The notes below the pieces were generated by a model. That model was given only the letters and a program-made list of their open reading frames with translations, made no database searches and was not told the origin of the DNA. Source: Heloderma charlesbogerti (taxonomy: Eukaryota; Chordata; Lepidosauria; Squamata; Helodermatidae). Taken from it: 64,000 nucleotides of DNA. Below are positions 1 through 11,769 of this stretch, one piece after another; positions within the stretch are counted from its first letter, which is position 1; every line of letters starts with the position of its first letter. The stretch covers positions 1,054,001 through 1,118,000 of the forward strand of contig JANEZZ010001904.1 of NCBI GenBank assembly GCA_026122225.1, written 5' to 3'. The translations under genes and the position numbers were made by a program.

Positions 1-1640
1 TAAAAAATTGCAGTTGACCACACATCATTCTACATATTACACAATTACATGAATGTATATGTTTGAATCTATATATGCAGAATCTATATTTATATGGAGG
101 CTGTAGAGAGATGCTCTGGTCCTCAACAAATTGTGGGAAGAGAGACCAGATCTCAAAGGAATCTACTGGGCCTAATCTGTTCTGGCATAACCTGATCTGA
201 TGGGTAACTTTTTTCCCCACAGCAAGAGTGTCCCAGGTCTTGGAGAAACACTAATAGTTAGTGCAAGGCTTTAGTTTTGCCTTGCAACTTCCATCCTTGT
301 AGCTAACAATACAAATAAAAGCAATTATTTATGTAAGATGTGGTTGTTTTTATTGCCAACATGTGAAAAGTAGCAGTGGATCAACTGTTCTTTTTTTCAG
401 CTAAAAAAAAAAAAAATGAATGTAAACAAAAATGGCCAAAGTCACAGAAATACATTCAGCTGAAAAAATTAGGGGCAGTTAGTGGGAAAGGCATGTAATT
501 GTCTAGGCTTTTTTTTAGCCTCTAGTCCAACAATGGGCAGTACATAGACAAAGGTTCAGATCCAGACTTCCAGCTTGGCAAAAACTCATACCCTACCGCT
601 AATGTGAAATGTTGCAGTGTGGAGTGCTCCTGCTCAGGGTTCCAGCCAGCCATGCCATCTTCCAGGACATTCCCTTCCATTCCCCCTCCCTGGTTTCCTG
701 CTTTTCCTTCCTGTCCAACAGTCAGCTAACATCTCATGGCCAATGAGCATGCTCAGTTCCCATTTATGCATTTACAGTATTTCTATACTGTCTGTCAAAT
801 CAGATTCCAGGCCAGTGTACAACAATGTAAAGATATTGTTTAAGACCTCATACAGTAAAACACTCACATGAAACAGCCATTATTAAAAGAGAGCCTTTTT
901 TTTAAAGGCAGGCTGAGGCACTGTACACATGAAAATGCCTGCGTAGATACTGGCTACATAAGGATCCACGAGTGGGTGGGTGCTATTGCACATATGTCCT
1001 ACCTTTTGGTTCCCCCACAGGCAGCTGGTTGGCCTCTGTGTGAACAGAATGCTTCTGCTACCTCCCACTTGTTCATATATGGTGCTGTTTTGGCTACATA
1101 AGCTTGGAGCATGCCTTTGCTATCCGTATATAGGATTTGCCATTAGCTTGTTATTTCCGGACCAACTACCTTTTCCAGACAGCCTTTTTCTTGCTCCACT
1201 GGTTTGTTCCACAGGAGTAATTATAATGAAATAGTTAGATATCTATCTTGCCTTCTCTTAAAAGTGCCTACGGTAGCATTAAACAGTACACTTTTTGCTT
1301 TCCATTATCACAGGTAAAAACCTTCAAAAATGGTTAATAAATGTGTGTAAGAGGTTTTAAAAATATGTATGATTTAGTGAAGTATATTTCTGAATGTCGG
1401 AACATCGGAAAGAGCCCATGAATTTGGTATAGAACAGGAAAGGACAAGATACTACTGTAAATTGCTTGCAGCCCCCAAAGTATGTTTGAATCTCAGCCCT
1501 CTTCTTGATTGTTCTTAAGTAAACTTCTAGCCCTTGTGGTTGCAGAGAAAAAAATATGATGGCAGGAACATTAAGGGATTAGAAATGACAAAACAAGTAA
1601 TGAGAAGAACTCTTGTTTTTCAGCCTCGTAGAAACCCAGA
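1..1640. other. AT-rich unassigned DNA
   Basis: I see no recognisable gene or repeat here. Open frames are short and lack recognisable domains. A poly-A run sits near 405-417. Confidence 0.5.
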
Positions 1641-1779
1641 ATTCCCCAGACTGGTGCCCTCCAGATGTGTTGGGCTACAATTCCCAACATCCCCACCCAA
1701 ACTCCTGGCCAAGCTGGCTGTGGAGTATGGGTGTTGTAGTCTATACACATCTGGAGGGAACCAGGTTGGAGAAGGCTGG
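1641..1779. mobile_element. Short palindromic MITE (GGTGCCCTCCAGATG type), copy 1
   Basis: The left arm reads CTGGTGCCCTCCAGATG and the right arm carries its inverse, CATCTGGAGGGAACCAGG, so the segment folds back on itself. The same family recurs at 11.6, 38.3, 38.6, 38.8, 46.1 and 56.0 kb. This hairpin is a typical reptilian non-autonomous DNA transposon. It has no coding capacity. Confidence 0.75.
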
Positions 1780-1934
1780 TATACTCTTTCTAAAAGGGTT
1801 TTTTTAAGTGAAAACTCCAAATGTGAAGAAGGGAAGTTTGGGGAATATGAATATTGCAGGATAAGTGGCATGTACCTGTATGTTAAACCTTGTCAACTTC
1901 CAACTTTGTTATAATAATAATATTATTATAACTC

Positions 1935-3900
1935 GTAGCTGGCCCTACACATGCAGCAGGGCACACTCTAGATTTGGTATTCTGTTCTGGTGGAGTTGGT
2001 GTTCTGAAGGTGGAGGAGTGAGTGACATGTGACTCCTTTGTCATGGACAGATCACTATCTGGTTAGCTTTGGGGTGGCCACATGTATGGACCTCAGCAGG
2101 GGTGGGGGCCTGGTTAAAAGGGTCTGCCCCAAGTGCCTGATGGATCTGGTTTCCTGAAAGTGCTTGAGGAATTTCCAGCCTCTCTTTGTCAGTAGTACTG
2201 TCAAAGCCCTCGCTGATTTATGGAATATAGAAATGGCTCAGAATATTGACACTATTGCTCCTAAGTGCCCTCTCCCTCCTGGTAGAGCCTGGTCAACTCT
2301 CTGGTTTAACAGGGTGTTGGGGGCAATGAAACAGAACGGATGCCAGTTAGACTGCCATTGGAGAAGAACTTGGAATGAATCAGACCAAATCTGGGTAAAA
2401 GAGTGTTTAAAGACCCATACCAAGGTGGTGAGGACAGGAAAGAAAACTCACATTTCTGCCACTACTGCATCTGCACAGAATAGATCAGCGATGCTTTTCT
2501 ATACTGTGTTGAGGCCTCCTTCACCAGGATGTTGGAGAGGGGGAGCTGGAACAGTTGGGGGCTCGCTGTGAACAATTTGCTTCATTTTGGTGGATAAAGT
2601 TGCTTGGGTTCTCCAATATTAGGGTAGTTCAGATTGATGGAACCTTGCTAACTGCTTGTCCAGTTGTGCTTTATTCTTTTCAGCTTGTAGCTCTCAAAGG
2701 TGTGGGCAGGGTATTGGGAGTGGTGAAGGCCACCACCTGCAGTGAAGACTCAATCTTTGACTGACTTAGTCAGCCAAGCAGGCCAATCAATGTGGGTTTG
2801 CTGCCAGTGCCTAGGGGAAGTGATTATTGCCTCTTTGTGGGAGAGGATTGTTCCCTCTTGCTTAAAAGAGGCAGTAATAAGACCTTTATTAAAGAAACCT
2901 TCCCTTGGCCCAGGAGATCAGTCTAACTATAGGCCAGTCTCAAATGTACCATTCATTCTTGGCTAAGGTGATTGAGAAGGTGGTGGATGATACTGATTAC
3001 CTGGACCCACTTCAACTGGGCCCTCAGATGGGATACGGGACTGAGACTGCTTTGGACACCTTGGTGGATAACCTATGCTAGGGATTGGATGGGGTGGGGA
3101 GCATGACCGTATTAGTTCTCCTGGATCTCTCAATGGCTTTCAATACCATCAACCTTCTGAACCACCTGGTAGGGCTGGCTGGCCCATGGGGTGCTGTTTT
3201 GCAGTGGTTCTGGCCTTTCTGTCAGGTTGGGTCCACAGTATCAGGACCATATTACACCCATCATGGAAGAACTGTACTGATGGCCAATTGCTTTCTTGGG
3301 TCAATTCAGGGCACTGGTTTTAAGAACATAAGAAGAACCATACGGATCAGACCTCAGGTCCATCTAGTCTAACATTCTGTTCACACAGTGATCAGCCAGC
3401 TGCCTGTGGGGAAACCCACAAGTAGGACATGAGTTCAGTAGCATCTTCCCACTCCCATTTTAACCTTCAAAGCCCTTAATGCCTCAGGAGCTAGCTATCT
3501 AAGGACTGCCTGTCTCATTATGAACCTGCCCAGGTATTAAGATCTGCAGAAGAGGCCCTTTTGAGGGCACCATTACCCTTAGAGACCTGATTTGGGGGTA
3601 TGAAAGCCTGAAAACGCTTTCTCTTGTGTTGCTCCCAAACTGTGGAATGTGCTGCCTCAAGAACCTCAATTGGCCCCCACTCTCTTGGCTTTTAGAAAGT
3701 GCACAAAGACACATCTTTTTAATTTCGCTTTTTAAATTATGCAGCTATTTTAATGTTATAATATTTCACGGTTTTTATGTTCTTATTTTTATTATTTTAA
3801 AGTTTTATTTTAAACTGCTGTACACTGCCTTTTTGGTTTTTTAAGCAAATAAGGCAGTGCATAAATGATGATGATGATGATAATAATAATAATTACAAAT
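1935..3900 (+). mobile_element. Old L2-group LINE, degenerate, with a SINE-like insert
   Basis: Translation near 1945-1990 gives THAAGHTLDLVF, matching the end of the L2 endonuclease. Near 2910-2970 a frame matches the N-terminal RT block (QSNYRPVSNVPF). At 3110-3170 the frame VLLDLSMAFNTIN matches the RT motif LLDLSAAFDTID. At 3465-3700 the C-terminal portion (LNWPPLSWLL region) and then the AT-rich 3' tail with ATGATG/ATAATA repeats follow. Many stops and frameshifts show an old, inactive copy. A separate repeat interrupts it at about 3321-3455. Confidence 0.88.
3321..3455 (+). mobile_element. SINE-like dispersed repeat inside L2
   Basis: The block begins AAGAACATAAGAAGA and contains GATCAGACC, CCATCTAGTC and AACCCACAAGTAGGAC. 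I recognise this order as a very common squamate/amniote dispersed repeat. The L2 frame resumes directly after it (CCTTCAAAGCCCTTAATGCC), so it is a later insertion. I cannot name the family securely. Confidence 0.65.
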
Positions 3901-5485
3901 GAAGTAAATTTGCATTTAGTAGCTGCATGTAATTAATCTGTGGCCATCCAGTTCATTTTATGTGCATATGATATAGTCCTTGAAGCTGAATAAGTGTCTA
4001 CTCCTGATTGGGAGTGAAAGACAGGAGAAATGGTATTTGATTTTATACATTTATGGTGTAGAATGTTCACATAATTACTATGCTTGAGCAGCAGGGCCTT
4101 GATACTACATAGAGATGGCCAGAATTAACAGATGTGTAGGTAAGATGGTTTCATATGACTTTCCTGTACTGGCAGGATATAAAGGTGCTTTGTTTTTAAA
4201 AATAATAGTGTTTAAAATATCAGGAAGGAATTACAGTTTTGCAGAGTAGTAAGAACAAGATATGACCAGTTTGATGCTGACCCTAACTACAGTTTTCGGA
4301 GAGGTAGGATCTGGAATAGCAATCTGCTTTTTAAGTCATTCACTGTTGACAGCTAATGGATGATCATCTTTGATGGCTCTTTCTAGAGTTGAGTACAGCT
4401 GGAGAGAAATCGATAAGGAAGTGAGCTTAATTTTGCATATCCATTAATTTTGACTTTAACAGATGTGTTTTGGATACCACAGTCACCTCCTTAATTTGTT
4501 GTCCCTGTATACCATGATCTAGGTAACTGCAATTAGCAAAACTGATTAGTGCTTTAATTCTTTGCCAGGATGGTTTTTTTCCATGACTGCCCAATGTGAC
4601 TGACACTGAGATGTGGCCAAGAAGGCAGGCTTGCCCATGGAAATGAAATTATGGACAAACAATACACTGTGTTAAAATAGCCCATAAAATTTGGGAAATT
4701 TGACTATCCTCTATATCTGAGGGAATAAGTCTGCTTATTTTTGCAGGATTTAGTGATGTATAACGCAAAGTTCCAAGTGCCTTTTGAAGAGAGAAGAACT
4801 GAACTTCATATTTTTCAATAGAAGAACTTCGTTATACGTTTGAACAGCACATTTTCTTGTCCTAAAACACATTCTGTAAAGTAGGTGAGCATAATAATAA
4901 TGATTAGTATTTCGTTTGTTAAATACCCCATACGTTCAATAGCTTTTCTCACCCAATTAAAAAAAACCCATCAGAATGATTAGTGCTCACCCTTTTGGGG
5001 CAGGGGATGGCAGATTGGCAAACTGCATTACTATTAGTTGACGGTAGGGTCCTGTTTATGTTCACCTTCACTGTCTGCCTATTTTCTCCTAAGTTCTTCC
5101 CCACCCCACCCACTCCTCTCTCCTCCCCTATGACTTTCTTTTCCTCCCATCATTCATCTGGACAGCTGAGACTGCCTTGCCACCTCGCTCCCCTGGTTTT
5201 GGTTTTCCTTGGCCCGCTGTCTTTCTATGCCCCAACTCCCCCTCATTTCCCAGGACCCTTTGCCTCCTCCACCACTTCTTCTCTGGGCTCTTGTGCCTGT
5301 CCTGCCTCTCTATGAAATTAGGATGGCCTGAACAGTCACTGCCAAAGGCTAAACCGCCAGTGTGACCAAATCTCATAGTGCATTGTAATATAGACAGATT
5401 TCCTAAAGTAGTACAGCTCTACAGTGTATAGCTAATCCTGTGTTTCATGGTTTTAACTGATCCCCAGTTTATTACTTTTTAAATC
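3901..5485. other. Unassigned intergenic DNA
   Basis: No repeat family recognised. From 5080 to 5300 the + strand is C/T-rich, which produces long but compositionally biased Pro/Ser/Leu frames that I do not treat as genes. The part from 4240 to 4900 is free of obvious repeats. Confidence 0.45.
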
Positions 5486-6660
5486 AAGGGTGTGGAACCT
5501 CATTCAGTCTGTGGGCCACGTTCTATTTTGGGGAAGCTCTCGGGGGCTGCATCCCAGAGGTGGGTGGAGCTGAAGGCAAAGGGGTGGGGCCAAAGGTAAA
5601 TGGGTGGGGCCAAAATACCAGCATATCGTAGCTTCAGGGTGTCTCCACCTCCAGTTTATTGCACATTCATGATTGGACACTTGCTGAATTGTGCGGGTCC
5701 ATTACATGACGTCGTCATTGTCCAGTCATTATATTTCTGCTCACCTATCCCGTGTTTTCCTCAAATGGAAAAAAGGTGGTATTTTTCCAAATATGTGCAA
5801 ATGGAGCGCCATGACCTCCCTGTAAATTTCTCCCTTAACACGAATGAACCGCTGTGTGTTGGTGGCTGTGGGCGGTTGTTTTGGGTTGTTGGGGTGTGTG
5901 GTCATGATGGCGAAGGTGGTGATGACATGCTGTGGGGTGTGTCATCTTCCCGCACCTGCGCCATTTTGGAACCTCACCATTTTCAGCCTGCAGTGTTCTG
6001 AACAAGGCAGCAGAGTGGCAGGTTGGCAGAGTGAGCACCGGCCTTCTGACCTGCCAGGACACCCGCTTGCTGTGCATTCCCAGCGAGTAAATGGCTGAGT
6101 AAACAGAGATTGTAAGAAACACTGACCAGGGAGTCAGGGGGCTCAGGGAGATGGGGGGGGCACTGGCTGCATGTCAGTCCCCATCTACCAGTAACATGAA
6201 AGGGGAGGGAAAGGGGCAGGAAACAGGGAGGAATTATCGTTATACCCCGAGCATGTGTAATGCTTCTTCGCAGAAAGGTGGCGATGCCTCTGAGCGGCAT
6301 TACCACTCCTGTGAGAAGGAAAGAAACAAAGAGTAATGTGACGGGGACAGGCATCTAAAGAGTCCTGCAATGATACCCGGATGGGGAAAGAACCAGCATC
6401 GATGTGGAATTCTCCACCTGTGTGATGGAGCCCTAAAGCTCTTACAGCCAGCAATGAAGCCTTAGGAGAAGCATTTCAATCTCTTCGAACGGGGGGAAAA
6501 AAACCTCACAAAAGCCAGGAAACCACCAAACAATTGGTGGCTGAAGGAAGGGGGTGGACCCAGAGGAAGGGGGTATGGCCTTCTGGGGAACTTTGGCGGG
6601 CGGGATTGGGACCCAAGGCCTGAGGTACTATGCCCCCATTTTAAGTCCTCTCCAGTTTAC
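5486..6660. mobile_element. hAT-like non-autonomous element with nested MITE
   Basis: The left end AGGGTGTGGAACCTCATTC and the right end GGCCTGAGGTACTATGCCC are roughly inverted and match the ends of the element at 43.85-44.15 kb (GGCCTGAGGTTCACCACCCC). The inner block 6440-6540 (GCATTTCAATCTCTTC, AGCCAGGAAACCACC) is also shared with 43.93-44.00 kb. The middle holds another MITE (5641-5850). No transposase frame is visible. I found no clean target duplication. Confidence 0.6.
5641..5850. mobile_element. MITE with GCGGGTCCxTTACATGA core, copy 1
   Basis: The order TTTATTGCACATTCATGATT, GCGGGTCCATTACATGACG and then a block with TGGAAAAAAGGTGGTA matches copies at 7.7, 35.3, 43.2 and 58.2 kb. It lies inside the 5486-6660 element, so it is younger than that element or was captured by it. 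Confidence 0.6.
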
Positions 6661-7659
6661 TTGGTCCTTTCAGACTGCATCATAATCTCGTTCTACCTCT
6701 CATCTATTGAGCTACTCACGGGGTTGTATTTTATCATGGTCAAGGTGCCCCCCCTCCCGTGCAAATAAGTAGCTGATGGCATTTATTTATGGAATGTTAC
6801 TAGCATTTATTATTTATATAGCACAGGGACTGATCTTCTCCATTCATATATTCAAGGTCAAGGCATGTTCATTCTTGTATCTTGCAGATTGTTCTCATAC
6901 ATAGCCAGGGATTGCTCAGTTAGAGAATCATTCATTTCTTTTGTCTTCTCCTCCTCCTCCTCCTCCCATTGCATGCAAGTGATGTCTTTGACCCACCTTA
7001 TTCCTCTCTGTGGCTTGCAGCCAGGATACTGCAGAAAATGAATGGATGGAGGAAAGAAGATAGAAAAGGAGGTTGGCGAGGCTTCTAAGCAGAAATCCTT
7101 TAAAACAGCAGTAATAGAAAAGAGTATCCCAGAAAGCAGTTATTTTGCGTGTTGGCTGAATACCACTGTAGGAGATAAAGCTTTGGAGAAAATGATAGGG
7201 ACAATTTTATAAACTAGACAAATTATTGCACATGAAAGATACTGTAAGGAGACCATACAGTAATCCATTTTACACTATGAAATAATAATCCATTTTATAC
7301 TATCTTCAATTAAAAAAAAAGAGAGTAATAGTGATGAAATGCTTTGGTTAATATGGCAAAACAAAAGCCTCTAGGCTGGTTGTCTGTCACAAGGAATATT
7401 TCTCATTTTGCTGTGCATGTGAATGCATGGCATTGTTTCACCCCATTTCAAAGGGAGCTGCTTGACCGCAGTTGTATCAGTGTGGTAGCTGCAATATGCA
7501 ATGCTGCAACTGAAGCAGCATGTGAGTGTTGCAGGTTGGAGCTCTGCAATCTGATCTCTTGTGACAGAAAACTTTGAGCAAATCCTTGCAGCCTGATCCT
7601 ATGCAGATTTACTTTGAAGGAAGCCTTACCCTGCATTCCTTGGCCTGCAGCCTTAGAGC
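6661..7659. other. Unassigned DNA
   Basis: No gene or repeat family recognised. A short CTC/CCT run lies at 6945-6966. Frames near 7344-7675 are short and lack domains. Confidence 0.45.
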
Positions 7660-7915
7660 TTTTCTCACAAGGCATTTATTGTGCACTCATGATTCACTAC
7701 TCAATGGTGGTTTATGGGTTCTTTAGACAATGACATGTCCCCCCAGGTTCACTTAAGATTTTAAGAAGCACTTTGGGTGAGTATTTTTAGAGCAGGGAGA
7801 AATGTGGCATTATTTGTGAAAGCCAAAGAAAATTCATTTTCCACTTGTGTAATCTCACTATTCCACTGTACCACAGTGCCACCTAGAGGTTATGTAGTGA
7901 TAAGGCAGGAACAGG
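7660..7915. mobile_element. MITE with TTATGGGTTCTTTAGACAATGA core, copy 2
   Basis: CATTTATTGTGCACTCATGA, GGTTTATGGGTTCTTTAGAC and CCACAGTGCCACCTAGAGG occur in the same order as in the 43.2 kb copy (CCACAGTGCCACCGAGTGG). Divergent, old copy. Confidence 0.6.
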
Positions 7916-7952
7916 AACATCCTTTTTGTAGTGCCCAGATCTCAATTCTGCG

Positions 7953-8507
7953 TAGGGATGTTAGAGAATTCCGCCACAGACTCCAGTGAGGCCGGATTCT
8001 TTAGAATCCAGCCTCTGGAGTCCGTGGCAGAACGGAGCAACCCCCCCCATCACCCCACAAAATTGTCCCGGGACGGACCCTACCTGATGTCAGTCATCTG
8101 GTCTGTCCGCTGCCCCTGGTCTGTGGCCATGAATGGCTGCCCCGGTCTGCAGCCGCCATTTGCATCCCTGCGTTAGCCGTGATAGGCTACGTATATATTT
8201 ACGTAGCCTATCACAAAAAGAGCAGGGACGCAAATGGCATCGTGGCCACCATTTGTGTCCCTGCTCTTTGCCGTGATAGGCTACGTAAATATATACGTAG
8301 CCTAACACGGCTAATGCAGGGACGCAAATGGCGGCTGCAGCCCAGCAGCGGACGGAAGTCCAGCTGCGGGTGGGCCCAGCCGGTGGCTCCGTGGGCTCAC
8401 TGTGGAGTGGAGCCGGCTGGGGAGGATTCTGAGGGGAGGGAGGGATCGCCTCACCCCCTCCGCAGATGCCCTGGACTGGAATGGGGTAAGATATTCATAC
8501 ACCCCTA
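7953..8507. mobile_element. Palindrome-core hAT-like element 1
   Basis: The element starts TAGGGATGTTAGAGAATTCC and ends TTCATACACCCCTA. It is flanked by 8-bp duplications ATTCTGCG (7945-7952) and ATTCTGAG (8508-8515), one mismatch. The middle is a super-palindrome of about 195 bp (8147-8340, centre near 8245). It contains two 36-bp palindromes with arm GTGATAGGCTACGTA at 8179-8214 and 8273-8308, and outer arms with CAAATGGCGGCTGCAG. There is no transposase, so it depends on an absent autonomous partner. Open frames across it on both strands are by-products of the palindrome and high GC. Confidence 0.88.
8147..8340. repeat. Super-palindrome of element 1
   Basis: Reading outward from GTGGCCAC (8242-8249) the two halves mirror each other: CCCTGCTCTTTG / AAAAGAGCAGGG, then the two 36-bp palindromes, then CATTTGCATCCCTGC / GCAGGGACGCAAATG, and finally CTGCAGCCGCC / GGCGGCTGCAG. 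The structure is a palindrome made of palindromes and could extrude as nested cruciforms. Confidence 0.85.
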
Positions 8508-8662
8508 ATTCTGAGACAAAACCAAATGTAGATACAGCAGATTAACAGCCTCGTTACTCTTCAAAATCATGGGCAGCACCTTTACAACTGCCTAATGATG
8601 TTGGGACTGCTCTTTGGAATCAGGATGCACAGTGATGCAATGCTTTAAAAGCATCCTTTTGT

Positions 8663-9516
8663 TAGGGATGTCAGAGATTTCTGCCACGGATCTCGGGGAG
8701 GCCGAATGCCAGCGCATTCGGCCTCCTGAAATCGGTGGTGGAACGGTCTGCCACCCCCCCGCCATCCTCTGGGACAGGACTTACCTTGGGCAGATCTTCC
8801 TGGTGGCGGCGGCAGTTCGGTGGCCGGTCTTCTGACCGGCTGCCACCGCCGCCATTTCCAGTTAAAAAACAAACAAACAACAAAAAAATGTGATAGGCTA
8901 CGTAAAGATTTACGTAGCCTATCACAGCTAGATTTTTAAAGAACACCGTGATAGGCTACGTAAATGTTTACGTAGCCTATCACAGCTGATTTAAAAGAAA
9001 AAACAACAACACGTGTACGCAAATGGCGGCGCCCATGGGCACCGCCATTTCCGTTCCTTATTTTGGCATGTCTTAGTCTACGTAAACATTTACGTAGACT
9101 AAGACGGCGAAAATAAGGGGAACACAAATAGCGTAGACGCTACGCTATTTGCGTTCCCCTTATTTTCGCCGTCTTAGTCTACGTAAATGTTTACGTAGAC
9201 TAAGACGTGCCAAAATAAGGAACGCAAATGGCGGCGCCCATGGGCACTGCCATTTGCGCACATGCTTTTTTTTTCTTTATTCTATGGCCGCTGCCATTTG
9301 CATCCCTGCTAGCCAGCGGCCGGATGTCCAGCCGCTGGCGGAGCCGGCCGGCAGCTCCACAGAATCCCTGCGGAGCGGAGCCGGCCAGCCAGGATTCCAG
9401 GGGGGGAGGAACGGAGTGCCTCCCCCCCAGCGAGGATTCAGGATGGAATGCCTCCCCCCCAACCATTAGCATAACCATTAGCACCCCGAAAGGTAAGTGA
9501 TTTTCGTACATCCCTA
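8663..9516. mobile_element. Palindrome-core hAT-like element 2
   Basis: Left end TAGGGATGTCAGAGA, right end TTTTCGTACATCCCTA. The flanks share TTTTGTTA; on the left this overlaps the terminal TA, as if a TATA repeat lost two bases. Inside, in order: a GAATGCCAGCGCATTC hairpin (about 8703-8727), an ACTTACCT motif at 8779-8786, two 36-bp GTGATAGG palindromes (8890-8925, 8948-8983), a 269-bp super-palindrome, a G/C-rich block, and AGGTAAGT at 9491-9498, 18 bp from the right end. No transposase is present. Confidence 0.88.
9004..9272. repeat. 269-bp super-palindrome of element 2
   Basis: The centre is near 9138 (AAATAGCGTAG, 3-base spacer, CTACGCTATTT). On each side follow AATAAGGGGAAC or its inverse, a 36-bp GTCTTAGTCTACGTAAA palindrome (9070-9105 and 9171-9206), AATAAGGAACG-type sequence, and a GGCGGCGCCCATGGGC palindrome (near 9022 and 9230). 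Each arm is therefore itself made of smaller palindromes. Confidence 0.9.
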
Positions 9517-9724
9517 TTTTGTTAACATGACCCAAGGCGGGAACATGGTAGAGGGCCATACAACTGCATATAGAATGGAGAATGTGTCAAGATTATTTTT
9601 TTTCTTGATATTTCGTAAGACTTGAACTTGGAGCCATCCAGTAAACTTCAATAACTTTAAAAAAGCTTAGGCAAATTCCCAGGCTTTTTAGCCCTTTAGT
9701 TTTAAAAATGGTGTTAAATGCCTT
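9517..9724. other. Unassigned spacer
   Basis: Short AT-rich stretch between the palindromic element and an L2 tail; nothing recognised. Confidence 0.4.
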
Positions 9725-9914
9725 TTTAGATCTTTGCGCTGCTGCTGGCTTTTGTCTTGGTTACTACTTCGGTTTTATACTGTTTTAAACTTACGGTTTT
9801 ATATTCTGTTTTACTGTGTTACTGTATTTTATGGTTTTAAGCTTTGTCTTGTAAATTGTCCAGAGAGCTTTGACTAATGGGTGGTATAGTCATGAAATAA
9901 ATAAATAAATAAGG
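9725..9914 (+). mobile_element. L2-group LINE 3' end
   Basis: AT-rich 3' UTR ends with GTCCAGAGAGCTTTGACTAA, TGGGTGGTATAG and AAATAAATAAATAAAT, the characteristic tail shared with the L2 copy ending at 32,991 (CCCAGAGAGCTTTGGCTATT). Severely 5' truncated. Confidence 0.8.
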
Positions 9915-10082
9915 ATTGGGGGGGGTAGTGATTTGCTGCTTATGATAGGTCACAGTCGAGACTATCTTACAGAACCCTGTTATTTCATGGTAGTAATGGA
10001 GCTGCAGCAGCAGCACCAAGTATATAAACCTTCATTTGCTGCTCAGAACTAGATGTTACAATACCTCTTTCCTGGCTAAATT

Positions 10083-10577
10083 TAGGGATGGACGAAAGTC
10101 CCTTACCTGATCCCGCAGCTTGCTTCGCGGTGGGGGGGAGGTGCTCCGTCCCTCCCCCCGAAATTCTGGGTGGGGTGGGAGGCGCCCCATCGCTCCCCGC
10201 CGAAATTCTGGCCGGGGGGGAGCGCCCTGTCCCTCTGGTTGAAATTTATGTAGACTACGGCGAAAATAAGGGCAACGCTATTCACGTAGACTATCACGGT
10301 GTTTTTTGAAAATCTAGCCGTGATAGGCTACGTAAATCTTTACATAGCCTATCACGTTTGTTGTTGTTGTTTTTTTCTTACTGGGAAATGGCGGCGGCGG
10401 CAGCCGGTCAGAAGACCGGCCGCTGCTGGGAGCCGCCAGTGCCAGGGACATTCGCCAAAGGTAAGTCCCATTCCGGGGGGGGGGGGTGGCGGAGAATTTC
10501 CCCACCAATTTCGGGGGGCCGAATGCATTGGCATTCGGCCTCCTGGAGATTTGTGGAGAAATTCTCCGACATCCCTA
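10083..10577. mobile_element. Palindrome-core hAT-like element 3
   Basis: Starts TAGGGATGGACGAAAGTCCC and ends AATTCTCCGACATCCCTA, in the opposite orientation to element 2. CCTGGCT occurs just outside both ends but is separated from the left end by about 4-5 bases, so the target duplication is uncertain. Contains one 36-bp GTGATAGG palindrome (10320-10355), a collapsed half of the GTAGACTACGG module (10249-10298), AGGTAAGT at 10459-10466 and the subterminal GGCCGAATGCATTGGCATTCGGCC hairpin region. No coding capacity. Confidence 0.82.
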
Positions 10578-11596
10578 CCTGGCTTGTTATTCTGTGCTGT
10601 AGTTCTAAGTGCCTGGTTGGATGGACGGCTCCCTTGGTTTTACGGCAAACCTATCCTGAAACCAGTGCTGTGCTGAAAATTTTCCCACATTTTTTCGACC
10701 ATTCTCATTCAATTTGATAGAAAAGAAATTGCTTTTGAAAAGAAATTCAGAGGAGGAGAAATTTTGGAGAAATTCTCTTGGGTTGGGGTTGGGGTTATTG
10801 GGTTACCTTACTTGTGAGGTGGCTGAGGAGTGTGCAAGAGTGTCCTGTCTGTCACTGTACAGTAATCTCTGTGGCAGCCTGTAGCCTCCTCGGCTTCCTG
10901 AAATTCAGTGAAAGCCATCATGAGGGAGACATTATGCGGCAATTCCTCCCATGGGGCTTTTTCGGTTCAGAAAGTGCAGGTGGCCTGGGAGGCTGCAGAG
11001 CAATGGAAAGATGCGTAATAGAGAGAGAAAAGACACACAGCACCCTCAGCCACCTCGGCTCGCAGTGGGTGGGTAAGGTCAAAAATACCACCAAAAGAAA
11101 TTCAAAATTCTGCCTCAGAAAAGTGGAAGCCTTAACACAGTTGATGCTGTTGCCACTTACAGAAGCAGCACAATAAACCAAAAGCCCTTAGGAAAAAAGA
11201 AAGAACCTGTGCTACAACCCCTGCCAATAGCGAGCCCTATCTGTGAGAAACTGTTGGAGAATTTCTTCTCCCCTAGGATTAATTTGGTGAAATTGTCTCC
11301 ACAATTTCTCTGCCCACAAATAGGCTGGGAATTTTTGATAGGCCATTTATGCACAGCTCTGCCTGAAACCCTTTCTTGATGTTTGTGTTCCTACCAAAAA
11401 TCTTCACTGCTGGATTTAGAGTCACATCTACGTTTCTGTTCCTTCTGTAGAAAGGTTCATGTTGGCCTGTGAGCCTGAGGACACAAATCTGAGCCATGGA
11501 ACAGGACAGTCTCTTCGTTGGGGTTTAGTTTGGCAGGGCAATTGCGGGGTGAGACTAACTACACACCATGGACAAACATGTGTAACAGACCCTCTA
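10578..11596. other. Unassigned DNA
   Basis: No gene recognised. GAGAAATT-rich sequence at 10736-10785 and its approximate inverse near 11245-11310 (GAGAATTTCTTCTCC) hint at an eroded foldback element, but similarity is weak. Confidence 0.35.
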
Positions 11597-11737
11597 TGCC
11601 GGGGAAGGCAACTTGTGGCCTTCCAGATGTTTTGGCCCACTCTAATCATCCCTTACCATTGGCTATGCTGGCTAGAGCTGATGGGAGTTGTAAGTGAAAA
11701 TATTTGGAGGGTCACAAGTTGCCCACTCCTGCTCTAT
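11597..11737. mobile_element. Short palindromic MITE, copy 2 (GGCAACTTGTGGCC subtype)
   Basis: GGCAACTTGTGGCCTTCCAG at the left and CACAAGTTGCCCACTCCTGC at the right form inverted arms around GATGGGAGTTGTAAG. The same subtype occurs at 55.97 kb. Confidence 0.75.
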
Positions 11738-11769
11738 GCCACCTTCTCCTTGTTAAGACACCAGTTTCA

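Noticed and set aside
5128..5376. Proline/serine-rich frames on both strands
   Set aside because: Due to C/T-rich composition; no conserved domain, no splice context.
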